Counted from the stretch's first letter, positions 1-11,249 are shown. The stretch is 64,000 nucleotides of DNA from Dendrolimus kikuchii (GCA_019925095.2 CM034391.1:2383051-2447050); one strand, 5' to 3'. Numbers and translations: made by a program. Notes: generated from the letters alone by a model not told the origin.

Positions 1-204
1 GATGCAGAAGTCTTGGAAGGCCACGAAACACCTTCCATGATCAAATTGATCGTGTACTAGCAGAAGGTGATGTCAGGAGCCTTAAGAACAGGGGAGCGTG
101 CATGACAAGAGTTATGAATGTCAAAGAAGCAAGTGAGGTGTGTAAGAATAAGCCTAAATGGCGCTCTGTTGGTCGTGCCTACCCCGCAAGGGAACTGGCG
201 TGAA
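1..204 (+). mobile_element. Family A non-LTR retrotransposon, 3' end (copy A1)
   Basis: This is the C-terminal tail of a reverse-transcriptase polyprotein followed by the family A terminus: stop codon, GAAGTTATG and a short ATGT repeat. It is cut by the window edge. The same segment recurs about twenty times in this window, the longest copy being at 50980-51956 where the RT domain is visible. A tail of short tandem repeats instead of poly(A) is the RTE-type pattern, so A is probably RTE-like. Confidence 0.85.
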
Positions 205-399
205 GTTATGTATGTATGTAACTTTAATTTGTTTTGAAGCCGACAGTGATGCTTTAAACTTTTTTATTTTACAATTTTAATAGATGGCTAAACTTTATTA
301 ATAGAAGAGTTTTTTTATGATGAACAGGTGTGCACTTGACCATGATCACGCCTAATATTAAATGCTGATGCGGTCGAGGTTGGAGCACGCTTACTTAGA

Positions 400-1170
400 T
401 AATTATTCACATGAGACTTGAAGATTGTACTTTACGGGTAATCGCTTGTGATGTAGGCATCACGGGATCGCTCCCCTACACGCGCGGCTACCGGACCGTC
501 TACGCACTTGGCTGCCGACCCCCCGAGATCTCATACACTCGCCTGATCAGGGTGATGAAACGAGGTCGCGAAGACCACAAGGCCGCTGATAGGCCACCAG
601 AAGCCACAAATGGCCACCTAAAGCCCGAGATGTTCACCGAACGCCAACAAATGGCCAACTAAGCCGCAGACGAAGCCAGCGCAAAGCCTGCGAGGGTCAT
701 CGGATGCTGCAGACTGGCCAACGAGAGCCATTGAGAGACGACCGTTAGGAAGGCTCCAATGGCTCCAACCTCGCCAGCGACGGGTAGTTGGCCGTCGAGT
801 AGAAGCCGGCGCAAAGAAGTTTTCCTCGAGGCCCCAATCTCCTTGCTGCCTTAAATGGCCAAGAGGAAGAAGACCACCAAGAACTTTTCGGGAAACACGA
901 ACTCCGGTACTGCATTCTATACTGCATGGACTCTGCCATACGCAGAGGGAAGGCGAAGCTGAAACGTTCCGTTCGCACTGGTGGTGTTTCCACTGTGATA
1001 CCTTGCCGTCCGACGATGAAATGGTGTAGGGGAAATCAGAAATCAGAGTCTGAGGAAGAATGGGAGAATTCAAGAGTGCCAGAGCAGATCTTTTGGATGA
1101 GCTACGAACGACAAGTCCGGGGCGAGTACCATGGTGATGCAGCAACGAGAATAAAGACAGGAGAATAGAG
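400..1170 (-). pseudogene. GC-rich LINE remnant with RT C-terminal module
   Basis: The patch is GC-richer than its surroundings. On the - strand at about 745-1000 it reads VRTERFSFAFPLRMAES, matching the module VRTKRFSSTFLLRAAES encoded on the + strand at 19070-19130, so this is a dispersed repeat. The pattern resembles the C-terminal region after the RT thumb of jockey-like LINEs (family knowledge). The reading frame is short and has no start that can be trusted. The part from 400 to 745 repeats phrases such as GGCCAC and GCCGCAGAC but I do not recognise it. Confidence 0.45.
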
Positions 1171-1414
1171 CAAAAGACAAAAAATTACAACCAGAAAAAT
1201 GAAAATAAGCTCTATTTTGCTTTATGACATTTTCTTCCTTCTTTACTGTCCTGTATGTTGTAAAAACTCAACAAATACCATCGGGCAACCACATTATTCA
1301 CCAGATGGCTCCAGCCGACTTCTTTCTTTTTCCTAACTCAAATTACCACTTCGTGGCACCCGTTTTCATTCGGTAGAAGACATAAACGAGAATAAACGAC
1401 GAGAACTAAACACA

Positions 1415-1748
1415 TACATACATACATAACTTCACTTCAGTTCCCTTGCGGGGTAGGCATGAACAACTGAGCGCCATTTAGGCTTATTCTTACACACCTC
1501 ACTTGTTTCTTTCACATTCATAACTCTTGTCATGTACGCTCGTCTGTTCTTAAGGCTCCTGAGATCACCTTCTGCTAGTACACGATCAATTTGATCATGG
1601 AAGGTGTGTCGTGGCCTTCCACGACTTCTGCATCCATCCACTTTTGCATTGTATATCTGTTTAGTCATTCTTTCATCATGCATTATTTCCACATGCCCGA
1701 AACACCGGAGCATTCCTTTCCTTACCTTCACCCCGACACTCTCTTTCA
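1415..1748 (-). mobile_element. Family A copy A2
   Basis: 5'-truncated copy, read on the - strand from the GTCGGGGTGAAGG region to the ATGT tail. It is flanked by a perfect 12-bp target-site duplication, GAACTAAACACA, at 1403-1414 and 1749-1760, so both ends are exact. The protein reading frame is open across the copy with small substitutions (FGHVEIMHDE rather than FGHVERMHDE), as expected for a dead copy. Confidence 0.93.
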
Positions 1749-1760
1749 GAACTAAACACA

Positions 1761-2097
1761 ATTCCGGAAAAAGCGTTTAAAAATGTTTTGATGATTGGAT
1801 TATTCATTGGCGTAAGTGTATCGTTTCTGAAGGAGCATGCTTTGAAGGCGATAAAATAAATTTGAATGAATAACTAACATTTTGTGTATTGTTGACCTTT
1901 TCCCGGTACTTTTTTGACAGAGTAGTATATCTTAAACGAAATTGAATATTTTTTGAGCTAGGTAAAAATATTATAAAAATAATAAACCTTATAATTGTCC
2001 TAATACTTCTGATTTATATTTCATTCCCTCATTGGCTATTTTTCTGAAGTTTCACTTCTGCCGTGTGTCACACAATTTTTTTACTTACAAACCAATT
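1761..2097. other. AT-rich stretch, no recognised feature
   Basis: AT-rich sequence with no long reading frame, RNA gene or repeat shared with the rest of the window that I could see. Confidence 0.6.
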
Positions 2098-3295
2098 ATA
2101 ATATAATAGTACATTATGGTACTAGTGTGTAACATTGGTGATTACCGCCGAGGCGCCATTGAGACTCGAGCCGTAGGCGAGGGTCTTAAGAGAGCCGAGG
2201 ACGGTAATCGTCAATACACACGTGTATCATACGACGTTTTTCAACACACTTGTGAATAAAATAACAACAAAAACTCATTTTATTTAGTAGATAAAAAAAG
2301 TTATATATGAGTGAAAGTTTTATTTATTAAACACGTACGAGTTAAAATTATCTATTTAAATAAGAAGTTGCATGAAATGAACAAGCAATAGGAACATTAA
2401 TTTATTTGTTCTATAGAACACGATCTTTTTTTTTGAATAAAAACTTTTTTAAGAACAAAGCAACTCAACCAATAAAATTTAAAAAAAAATCTATAACTCA
2501 CTAGTGAGTTATAATGTTTTTTACTCACAGTTTGATTATGGGTGTCATTCTGTGCCTAATTGTGGTGACCATAGAGCCACTTTATGAGCAAGTGTGTTGA
2601 AAAAATAATTTTTCGTTGGGCTGAGTTAATTGCATAATGTAAAAAACGATTGGTTTCATGTTCTACAAGTTTATTTTTACGTTTTTGGAGCATTTAAATA
2701 AAGGTTTGTTTTTTAAATTTTTTAATACATATTTTTATTTATTAATTTTTTAGATTTACAAACATCCATATTTTTAAACATGATTATGACATACGAAGAC
2801 AAGCGGAAAGACGGACAGGACATGAAGTTTTCGTAATGATTCTGTTTTTGCCAAAGCAACTACGGAATCCATAATAAAATTAAATTGTCTGAATCTGTGA
2901 CTTGCACAAACAAATATGGAATAATTAATATAAACAAATATGGAGAATAAATCAATCCATTTTGTTGTGAAAATCGAGATTTAAAAAAATAATTGATAGG
3001 TATGGAATCTTCAGAAAGACCTCACGTGTTTACGTCATTGGAAGTACTAGGAATTCAAAGTATAACAGACAGTGTTAAAAAAAACTGCGCATTGTGGATG
3101 GATTTAGCCACGTGTTTTCTTGATGTGGCATACTGGGACAGCAAAGAAGGTAGAAATTGCTATAAGGAAAATTAGAGCTTATATTTAACCGACTGAAAAA
3201 TAAGAAATTGTTCTTAATTCTATTCAATCATTATATGTGTGAGTAATATCCATGTTGATATTTCGACTAGTTTGTATGTTTACTGCAGTATATAG
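2098..3295. repeat. Left arm of a large inverted repeat
   Basis: From TAGTACATTATGGTACTAG near 2108 to about 3295 this arm is matched, in inverted order, by 6410-8945. Landmarks are: the GC-rich block 2145-2215 against 8840-8905; CAACACACTTG 2240-2600 against 8455-8805; the stretch 2640-2750 against 6965-6983 plus 7534-7600; and the block 2760-3270 against 6440-6960. Arm identity is high in the outer 500 bp and lower inward. It could be one long foldback-type element or an inverted duplication. Confidence 0.85.
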
Positions 3296-3329
3296 ATTAT
3301 ACCTAGTTTACTTAATTTGTACTTTCCGA

Positions 3330-3960
3330 GAAAACTGACTGTGGCATATAAAGACAAGCGGAAAGACGGACTGACTGGTAATTTCGTAATGGTTCCTTTA
3401 TTGCCAAAATAACTAAGGACTTCTCAAAAAACCTTGAACATAATTAAATAGAGACAAATATGGATCACATGACAAATTTATCTAGTTTTTTTACGAAGAA
3501 GATCTATCTATCAATTTGACCTCAAGTATTTACGTCACTGAAAATGCTAGGAAAGCATAAAATGATAGAAGAGTACCTAGGTAGCAATTTTTAAAAAGTG
3601 AATACTTTACGCTCCGTGCTAACAGGCCACCGACCACAGCCGCCGGCGGCGCGGCGGTGGCGGCCACTCGCTACCTCACGAACAAACGGACCCCTACGGT
3701 CCGTCCACACGTATGCGGCGAGTCCTTACAAAATGTATGAAAACGCGTATCGCTGGAAACCGGTTTAACTATGGTCGGTGGTCCGCTTGCGCCCAGCCTT
3801 AAAGTCACGTGTTTTCCGGGTCTAACATACTAGGATAGCAAAGAAGGAATAAAATAGAGCTTATCTTTAACCGATTTCAAAAACAAGGAGGTTCTCAATT
3901 CGTCTATATACATACACCTGTGTATTTTTATGTGTACATGTTCCTATATAATTTTTGCTT
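3330..3960 (+). repeat. Diverged direct repeat of the inner arm block, with a small MITE
   Basis: This block repeats the order seen at 2790-3240: AAGACAAGCGGAAAGACGGA, a CGTAATG phrase, TTTACGTCACTGAAAATGCTAGG, CACGTGTTTTC and AGCAAAGAAGG followed by AACCGA. It is split at about 3624-3785 by a GC-rich insert with terminal inverted repeats (AGGCCACCGACCACAG against its complement CTATGGTCGGTGGTCC), which looks like a short MITE. Further degenerate copies of the block lie at 6121-6330 and, inverted, at about 8200-8420. Confidence 0.65.
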
Positions 3961-4089
3961 ATGTATCGATTTTAATAATTATTTTTAATTGGGCTAATTA
4001 CTATAGATTTGAATTAGTTCCAATTTAATGTAATCGGTATTGGACATAAGGCTTCGAAGATACGATACTGAGCTCTGACTATAAATCTA

Positions 4090-4663
4090 TCTAATATATA
4101 AAATTCTCGTGTCACAGTTTTCGTTGCCATACTCCTCCGAAACGGCTTGACCGATTTTGATGAAATTTTTTGTGCTTATCCGGTATCTATGAGAATCGGC
4201 CAACATCTATTTTTCATCCCCCTAAATGTTAGGGGTGGTCCACCCCTAAATTTTTTTATTTATTTTTTAGACAAAATTTTTAATTTCTATTTTTTTATGA
4301 TACAACATACAAAAATACATACAACCCTAAATTTTCACCCCTCTACGATCAACCCCTATTTTTTATTTGTTAATTATAAACTTTAATTTTTTGGCAAGAT
4401 TTTTAATCTCATTTTGTCATGACTTAGAATAAAAAAAATATATATTACTCTTTTAGATTCACAATTAGAACCGGTAGGTGGCGCTGCGATCGGGTTCTGG
4501 AATCCTCCTAAGCACCTGGAGCGGTTTTGGTGATTTTGTTTTTGTGTGTTTGAGTGGGTACCCGGATGGTTTAGATTTGCAATTGGAATCGGTAGCTGGC
4601 TCTGGGATCGGGTTCTAGAATTTTATTTTTTAAAGGCAGGACAACGTCTGCCGGGACCGCTAG
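4090..4663 (+). mobile_element. Helitron-like nonautonomous element H1 (minisatellite family)
   Basis: It starts TCTAATATATAAAATTCTCG after an A and ends GGGACCGCTAG before a T, the 5'-TC...CTAG-3' layout with A/T flanks that Helitrons leave (family knowledge). A GGCAG...CTGCC hairpin lies just before the CTAG. Inside, from about 4450, there are two copies of a 118-bp unit containing GGTAGGTGGCGCTG and GATCGGGTTCT; the same unit is amplified to eight copies at 40.1-41.1 kb. Confidence 0.75.
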
Positions 4664-4728
4664 TAATATTATAAAATTCTAAGCATGCCGTGTCTGTAAA
4701 TTGAAGCAAAACAAAAAAACAACTGGAA

Positions 4729-4759
4729 TCCCTATTAATATTATAAATGCGAAAGTTAC

Positions 4760-4808
<49 letters not shown>

Positions 4809-6024
4809 TCCGTTTTCACGTATAAACTACTGGACCGATTTGGCTGAAACTCAGTATATATATATTTTCGATGCCGAGAATGAACATAGGATACTTTTTA
4901 TCCCGGAAAATGGGATAGTTTCCGGGATAAAAGTATATTTGTCTCTCTGTTTGTTATCCTTTTACGGAAAGACTTTTGGACCGATTTGGCTGATACTCGG
5001 TACATATGTAATTTGAATACCGAGGGTGGACATGGGATATTTTTCATCCCGGATAATGGGATAGATTTTGGGATAGATTTATGTAAAGATTATCCCGGAA
5101 ACTAGGATAGGTTTTTTATTTGTGGTTTGCCATTTTCGTCATTTTGTTTATTTTGGTCAATTTGGTCGTTTAGGTAGTTTTGGTAGTTTTGTTTTGTAGA
5201 TTTGGTAGTTTCGGTAGATTTGGTAGTTGTGGTAGTTTTGGTAGTAGTGGTAGTATTGGTAGTTGTGGTAATTTTGGTTGGTAGATTTGGTAGATTCGGT
5301 TATTTTGGTAGTTTTGATAGTTGTGGTAGTTTTGGTTTGTAGATTTGGTAGTTTTGGTTGGTCGATTTGGTATATTCGGTTGTTTTGATAGTTGCGGTAG
5401 TTGTGATAGTTGTAGTAGTTTTGGTAGTTGTGGTAGTTTTGGTAGTTGTGGTAGTTTTGGTAGTAGTGGTAGTTTTGGTAGTTGTGGTAGTTTTGGTAGT
5501 TGTGGTAGTTTTGGTAGTTGTGGTAGTTTTGTTAGTTGTGGTGATTTTGGTAGTTGTGATAGTTTTGATTGGTAGATTTGGTGATTGTGGTAGTTCTGGT
5601 AATTTTGGTTGGTAGATTTGGTAGTTTCGGCAGTTTAAGTACGTTTGGTAGTTTTGGTCGTTTGTGTAGTTTACAGAATATTTAGTTATATAAATAAAAC
5701 TAGAACGGGTTGAATTGGGTATTAAAGTTTGTATGGGGTACCAATCATTTATCATGTTTATAGATACAAAAATTCATAATCTTTAAAAAAATGTGACTTT
5801 CGCTCGATCTGTTGATCTGTCTGTCTGAATACCGAAAATGGACATAGATACTATTCATCCCGGTAGATGGGATAGTTTGCGATATAATATGAAGTAAATC
5901 TTCCGAGGGCAAATAGCACCAACATAAAAATACAATACAATATATCCTGTATTAACGCCTGCTCTTAAAACAAGAGGTACGCACTAGAGTTTGACGCGCG
6001 GCGGAGCCGCGGGGTAAACTCTAG
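4729..6024 (+). mobile_element. Helitron-like nonautonomous element H2 with internal minisatellite
   Basis: It begins TCCCTATTAATATTATAAAT after an A, followed by GCGAAAGTTAC and a (CTGT)n run, and ends in the perfect hairpin CGCGGC-GGA-GCCGCG, twelve bases later CTAG, then T. The body carries repeated sentences such as GGACCGATTTGGCTGA and ATCCCGGAAAATGGGATAG. A second copy of the family is at 50190-50486 in reverse orientation. No Rep/helicase coding is present. Confidence 0.75.
5145..5660 (+). repeat. GGTAGTTTTGGTAGTTGTG minisatellite
   Basis: About 500 bp of imperfect 6/9/18-bp repeats built from GGTAGTTTT and GGTAGTTGT. Low-complexity reading frames (Gly-Ser, Val or Thr runs) exist in several frames only because the period is a multiple of three; they are not genes. 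It sits inside the H2 Helitron-like repeat and splits that element's conserved sentences. Confidence 0.9.
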
Positions 6025-6029
6025 TAGAC

Positions 6030-6409
6030 TATATAAACGATGGAGAACACGATGTTCCATTTTTTTTAGATTTCTTGTCTGTTGTTTGTTCGGGATTTAT
6101 GTAATAAATAAAATACACTGCTTGACGATCTCACGTGTTTACGTCACTGAAAATACTAGGAACGCAGCGAATAGTAGAGTATCTAAATATTTTGAAATAC
6201 TGGAAATTTCAAAGCGAAATCACGTGTTTTCTTGGTGCCACGTACTAGGTCGGCAAAGAAGGAACAAAATACCATCAGCATAAAGAAAATGGACCGTATT
6301 TTTTAATCAACTTCGAAAATAGTAGATTGTTACACGAGAGGTGAAATTAACCTATTTAGGCAGGTGATGGTTTATCGCACGAGCATAGCGAGGGCGCTAC
6401 TAGTTTGAG
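6030..6409. repeat. Degenerate copy of the CACGTG block and a Helitron-like end
   Basis: At 6121-6330 the sequence repeats TCACGTGTTTACGTCACTGA, CACGTGTTTTCTTGG and GGCAAAGAAGGAACAAAAT from the block at 2790-3960. At 6350-6403 a short piece ends GGCGCTACTAG before T, resembling another Helitron-like 3' end. No gene is seen. Confidence 0.5.
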
Positions 6410-6995
6410 CTGTAATAAACATACAAAGTGTTAGAAATAACAACATGGATATTACTCACACATATAATGATATAGAATTAAGAACATTTTCTTATTTTTC
6501 AGTCGGTTAAATATAAGCTCTAATTTTCCTTATAGCAACTTCTACCTTCTTTGCTGTCCTAGTATGCCACATGAAGAAAACACGTGGCTTTGATCTACAA
6601 TGCGCAGTTTTTTTTAACACCCTAGGTATTCTGTTATGCTTTGAATTCCTAATACTTCCAATGATGTAAACACGTGAGATCTTCCTGAAAAGGTTATTTT
6701 TATTCATAGTATAGTTTTATTCCTTATTAATTAATTAATTATTGTTAAAATCTGAATTTCCACAAAAAATGGATCGATTTATTCTCCATACTTGTTTGTG
6801 CATGTCACAGCCATTTGATTCAGACTTTTTTTTTGTATCGATTCCGTAGTTGCTTTTGCAAAATTTTCGCTTGTTTTTGGATGTCATAGTCATTTTTCTC
6901 GGAAACGAGTTATTTTTATGGATGTTCAAAAAAATATGGATGTTTGTAAAAGTAAAAAAATAGTAAATAAAAACATGTATTACAAAAACTAAAAA

Positions 6996-7521
6996 TGTCA
7001 GGAGCCTTAACCGGTAACCGCTTTCCATCAAGTGGGCCGTCGGCCTGTCTGCTGATCTCCTGCAATAAAAAAAAAAAAGGTTAGCGTCTACTTTAATTTT
7101 ACTTTATAATTCGTATGTTAGATCTGTATTGGAATATGCGTCCACAATTTGGAATGTAAATGTAATACTGTTATCACATTTACATTCAAGAGAGTGTCGG
7201 GGTGAAGGTAAGGAAAGGAATGCTCCGGTGGTTCGGGCATGTGGAAAGAATGCATGATGAAAGAATGACTAAACAGATATACAATGCAAAAGTGGATGGA
7301 TGCAGAAGTCGTGGAAGGCCACGACACACCTTCCATGATCAAATTGATCGTGTACTAGCAGAAGGTGATGTCAGGAGCCTTAAGAACAGACGAGCGTGCA
7401 TGACAAGAGTTATGAATGTCAAAGAAGCAAGTGAGGTGTGTAAGAATAAGCCTAAATGGCGCTATGTTGTTCGTGCCTGCCCCGCAAGGGAACTGGCGTG
7501 AAGTTATGTATGTATGTATGT
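6996..7521 (+). mobile_element. Composite family A insertion with B and LINE pieces (copy A3)
   Basis: One 12-bp target-site duplication, AAAAACTAAAAA (6984-6995 and 7522-7533), bounds the whole segment. In order it holds: 15 nt identical to an internal family A phrase (6996-7010); the last 67 nt of family B with its poly(A) (7012-7078); about 110 nt reading YNSYVRSVLEYASTIWN, an RT-thumb motif of a different LINE (7079-7187); and a 5'-truncated family A copy ending in ATGT repeats (7188-7521). The single TSD suggests one integration event with several templates. Confidence 0.8.
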
Positions 7522-7654
7522 AAAAACTAAAAACAAGTCTTTATTTAAATGCTATAAACACGTAAAAATAAGCTTGAAGTACATCAAACCCATAATATTG
7601 TTACATTGAACAATTAACTCATTCCGAGGAAAAATAATTATTAAATATCGAAAT

Positions 7655-7894
7655 ATGTGCTGGGACACATAGTAGAAGTGAAACTTCAACGGACAAGTGG
7701 AAAAACGAATGGCAACGAATAAGTGGTAAAACGAATCGCAACAAAATTTTAACTTGAAGTTTTACGGGCAGGTTTTCAAATTGGACAAGTACATTAACAA
7801 TTTGCCCGTAAAACTTCAAGTTAAAATTTTGTTGCCATTCGTTTTTCCATTTGTCCGTTGAAGTTTTACTTCTACTATGTGTCCCAGCACACAT
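7655..7894. repeat. Foldback (long hairpin) element
   Basis: Arms starting ATGTGCTGGGACACATAG and ending with its complement flank a loop of roughly 32 nt (7771-7802). The left arm is longer because of a 25-bp tandem duplication around AAACGAATGGCAAC. With no coding capacity it resembles a foldback MITE; transcription would give a hairpin of about 90 bp. Confidence 0.85.
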
Positions 7895-9089
7895 GTCGAT
7901 TTTTCGCAGGTTTACTGCAAATTATGGTTTGATCAGGTTAGGTACATTTTAATGAATGCATTTTTTATTTAAACATATTTTATCAAACAAAAAAACTGAA
8001 TTCGATCCGGAACCAAAAAACGCATCCATAGTCTACTCTAAAATTATGCCGTCTGTTACCACGTCTAGTTTAAATTTATGCCGCTCCTCTACCCGGCCAT
8101 AACGATTTTTCGTGACAGAAAAATCCTAAGACCCCGCGTCTATATAGAAGTTTCACTTCAAAAAAATTGGTTTGTAAGTAAAAAAGTTATGCGCAAACTA
8201 AAAAGAATATGCATCCTTCTTTTTTTAAATCGGTTCAAAATAAGCTGCATTTTTCCTCAGTCATTTTTATAGTCCTAGTATATGAAATAAAAAAACACGT
8301 GACTTCTGCCTTAACATTTGCAGTCTTTAAACGATATTCTACCATTCTAGCGTTCCTGGTAATTTCAGGGACGTGAACACGTGAATTCTGTTCGTGAAAG
8401 GTACGTATTTCGTCCTCCTTGATTTTTTATTAATAAATTATTTTTCAACACACTTGCTCATAAAGTGGCTCTATGGTCACCGCAATTAGGCACAGAATGA
8501 CACCCATTATCAAACTGTGAGTAAAAAACATTATAACTCACTAGTGAGTTATAGATTTTTTTTTAATTTTATTGGTTGAGTTGCTTTGTTCTTAAAAAAG
8601 TTTTTATTCAAAAAAAAAGATCGTGTTCTATAGAACAAATAAATTAATGTTCCTATTGCTTGCTCATTTCATGCAACTTCTTATTTAAATAGGTAATTAT
8701 AACTCGTACGTGTTTAATAAATAAAACTTTCACTCATATATAACTTTTTTTTATCTACTAAATAAAATGAGTTTTTGTTGTTATTTTATTCACAAGTGTG
8801 TTGAAAAACGTCGTATGATACACGTGTGTATTGATGATTACCGTCCTCGGCTCTCTTAAGACCCTCGCCTACGGCTCGAGTCTCAATGGCGCCTCGGCGG
8901 TAATCACCAATGTTACACACTAGTACCATAATGTACTATTAATATTGTTTTAATTTCATTCAACCCTGGTAATAAAATTGCAAAAATAGATCGATTTTAT
9001 CATGTCTCTCAATTGGTTATAGTTTTTTAAATAGTTTATGTATGTATTTAGTTGGAAACAGTCTATTTTGTGAATAACATTTTGGCCAA

Positions 9090-9660
9090 ATCCTAAATTA
9101 AGCTAAATATCGAAAAACACTCAAAGGAGTCTCGCGGCCGATTTTGACGGAAACCAAAATGGTATAATTAGATTTGAAAAAACAATTACCCTTGTCAGGA
9201 ATCAAATTGGTTGATTTTGAAAAATGAACACATCTTGTATTATTGTAGGAAATTATAGTGTAGTTCGTAATAATCATCCTTTTATCCGTGCAGGAACGGA
9301 GAAAGAATACAATTTCCTGAGGCCTGGCGGCCTGTCGTAAGAGGCGACTAAACAACCCACAGCCAGGTAGTAGGGTATTTGCTCGACTGGATGGCGACCA
9401 CCCCTGGTCTAGAGTATGCCGTCATAACAACCTTGTGTTGTGTTCCGGCATTAGTGACCAGGTTCCAGTCTCCTTTAAGAGAGCAGCAGCGCATTTGTAG
9501 CACCTTTGGTGTTGCAAATGTCCATAGGCGATGATAACCGCTTTCTATCAAGTGGGCCGTCTGCCTGTCTGCTGAACTCCTGCAATAAAAAAATAAAAAA
9601 AACATTGTTTGTGAAGATATATTAAACGGCAAACCAAGGGAAAGGGCTGTTTTTGAACAA
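9090..9660 (+). repeat. Dispersed repeat K, copy 1, containing a B insertion
   Basis: 9100-9283 plus 9603-9660 matches 25700-25925: ATCGAAAAACACT, CCGATTTTGACG, then CGGCAAACCAAGGGAAAGG and TTTTGAACAAA. In the 25.7-kb copy the family B element is absent, so that copy is a paralogous empty site for the insertion at 9284-9602. Confidence 0.75.
9284..9602 (+). mobile_element. Family B poly(A) retroposon, copy B2
   Basis: Family B copies begin ATCCGTGCAGGAACGGA, run for about 310 bp through CCACAGCCAGGTGGTAGGG and GTTGTGTTCCGGCATTAGTG, and end CTGCAATAAAAAA. This copy is complete. Because most complete copies start at the same base, B behaves like a SINE or a fixed short element rather than a randomly truncated LINE. 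I cannot name the family. Confidence 0.85.
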
Positions 9661-10270
9661 AGCAGACATCTGTCGGTTGGATGCGTTTCAAATGAAGTGT
9701 CTTCGAGCTATTCGTAAGGTGAGATGGCTGGATCGTGTGAATACAGAGGTTCTTCGAATATCTGCGATGTCAAGTATGAAGAGAATGCTGATTAAGCAAC
9801 AGCTTCGTTTGTGTAGACATCTTGTGCGTATGGACCCTGCCAGGTTACCCAAGAACGTATCTTACTCTCAGCTGAGTACTGGAAAACGGAAATATGGAGG
9901 GCAGTACCTGCGTTGCCGTGACCTTCTAAAGCGTCACCTTACGGCATGCGGCATAGCTAGTGACAAGTGGCTGGAACTTGCGCTTCAAAGACCGGAATGG
10001 CGATCCATAATAAACAGTGGCGTCAAAGAATTGGTACCGAAGATATACGCATATAATACAAATGCACGGTTATATTTCTTCTCTTGCTGCCGAGTTTTCA
10101 AGAACAAATTAGGTTTTGCAAGACATTCTCGAGATCGCCGTCTTCGGACACGTGATCATCATTTAAAATGTGGTTTGTGTTTGAACATGTACAATGAAGG
10201 ATTGTTTAGTTTTATTTTGACTTTTGCCCCCAGCCCTGCAGTGGGACGTTTATGGGATGTTAGTAATTGA
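9653..10270 (+). pseudogene. C-terminal fragment of a non-LTR retrotransposon polyprotein
   Basis: The open frame (205 codons, no ATG at its 5' end) reads FQMKCLRAIRKVRWLDRVN near the start, then LRLCRHLVRMDPARLPK and LKRHLTACGIASDKW. The order 'RCLR.I..VRW.D...' followed by 'GH/RHLVRM...R.PK' is the conserved C-terminal tail of many LINE ORF2 proteins, after the RT domain. A cysteine/histidine-rich patch (CCRVF...H...H...CGLC) near residues 143-181 may be the worn zinc-finger-like end seen in such proteins. It ends PSPAVGRLWDVSN, which is the translated 3' tail CCCTGCAGTGGGACG. The RT and endonuclease parts are missing, so it is a dead fragment. Confidence 0.7.
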
Positions 10271-10895
10271 TATTATTTTTATTTCCTTGGATTTCGTTTG
10301 TATTTTACATTTTTTTTTAATTTTTTTATTGCGAGATTTCAGCAGACAGGCAGACGGCCCACTTAATGGAAAGCGGTTACCATAGCCTATGGACATTTGC
10401 AACACCAAAGGTGCTACAATGCGCTGCTGCTCTCTTAAGGGATACTGGAACCTAGTCACTAATGCCGGAACACAACTCAAGGTTGTTATGGCGGCATACT
10501 CTAGACCAGGGGTGGTAGCTATCCAGACGGGCAAATACCCTACCACCTGGCTGTGGGTTTTTTAGTCGCCTCTTACGACAGGACGCCCGGTCACAGGAAG
10601 TTGTATTCTTTCTCCGTTCCTGCACGGATACATTTACACTTACAATTTAGTCTACTTTGTAATTTATTTTTAGACCTTGATTAAAAAAATACCTGAAAAC
10701 AATCTACCTCGACCGAATACGTCCCCGTTCCGCTCCTTTCTACTCGACTCTATCTGTATCGATTATATCACAGAGATAGCACTAACCTCTTTTGTTTTAT
10801 GTAACCCTGGTAATTTGCCGCACGAAAACACGTGACGTGGCTGTGACGAGCTTTCATTTCCACCACACATGGATAGATAGACTTAACACATACAT
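10160..10895 (+). repeat. Local duplication, copy 1 (with B insertion)
   Basis: From AAAATGTGG...GTACAATGAAG through CCCTGCAGTGGGACGTTTA, GACCTTGATTAAAAA and CACGAAAACACGTGACGTGG this segment is repeated at 11250-11665, with weaker similarity continuing to about 11030 here and 11800 there. The offset is about 1115 bp before and 777 bp after the B element at 10311-10630, so the B insertion accounts for the difference. Confidence 0.8.
10311..10630 (-). mobile_element. Family B copy B3
   Basis: Full-length copy in reverse orientation: poly(T), then TTGCGAGATTTCAGCAGACA to GTTCCTGCACGGAT. The sister duplication at 11400-11420 lacks it, giving a second independent empty site for family B. Confidence 0.85.
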
Positions 10896-11249
10896 ACATA
10901 CATGGTAAGGAGAGAGGCAACCATTATTTGACTGTGTTGAAAGCGGGTTTTAATTGAATTCATGTAATTATTCTTAGACGTCCCTTAATTTAAAGTTGGA
11001 TCATTGAAACTATTTAAATATGGATACCGACCTACATAACAATAAATTATAAAAAAATTACACATGAAAGAACGGGCGTTAAAATAACATCTTATCATCT
11101 AACTTTTAAATTTTAATTACTTTTCAAACAATAATTAATGAGCTATTTGACCGTTTACATGCACTTATGACGTTATAAGTAGGCACGCTCCTACAAAATC
11201 TATGAGGTTGCACCAAGTATCTCAGCTTATTTGGCCGTCTGCTATATTA

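Larger units (their letters stand above)
6410..8945. repeat. Right arm of the large inverted repeat, interrupted by insertions
   Basis: This arm mirrors 2098-3295. It was opened by a retroposon insertion at 6996-7521 (12-bp TSD) and by about 0.8 kb at 7641-8450, which contains a foldback at 7655-7894 and a degenerate inverted copy of the CACGTG block near 8200-8420. Outside these, the outermost 500 bp (8446-8941) is close to identical to the complement of 2108-2610. Confidence 0.85.

Noticed and set aside
618..1145. 175-codon - strand gene
   Set aside because: It overlaps a LINE C-terminal module in another frame and shows no domain.
5300..5755. Repetitive Thr-, Gly-Ser- or Val-rich proteins
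   Set aside because: Frames exist on both strands only because the minisatellite period is a multiple of three.
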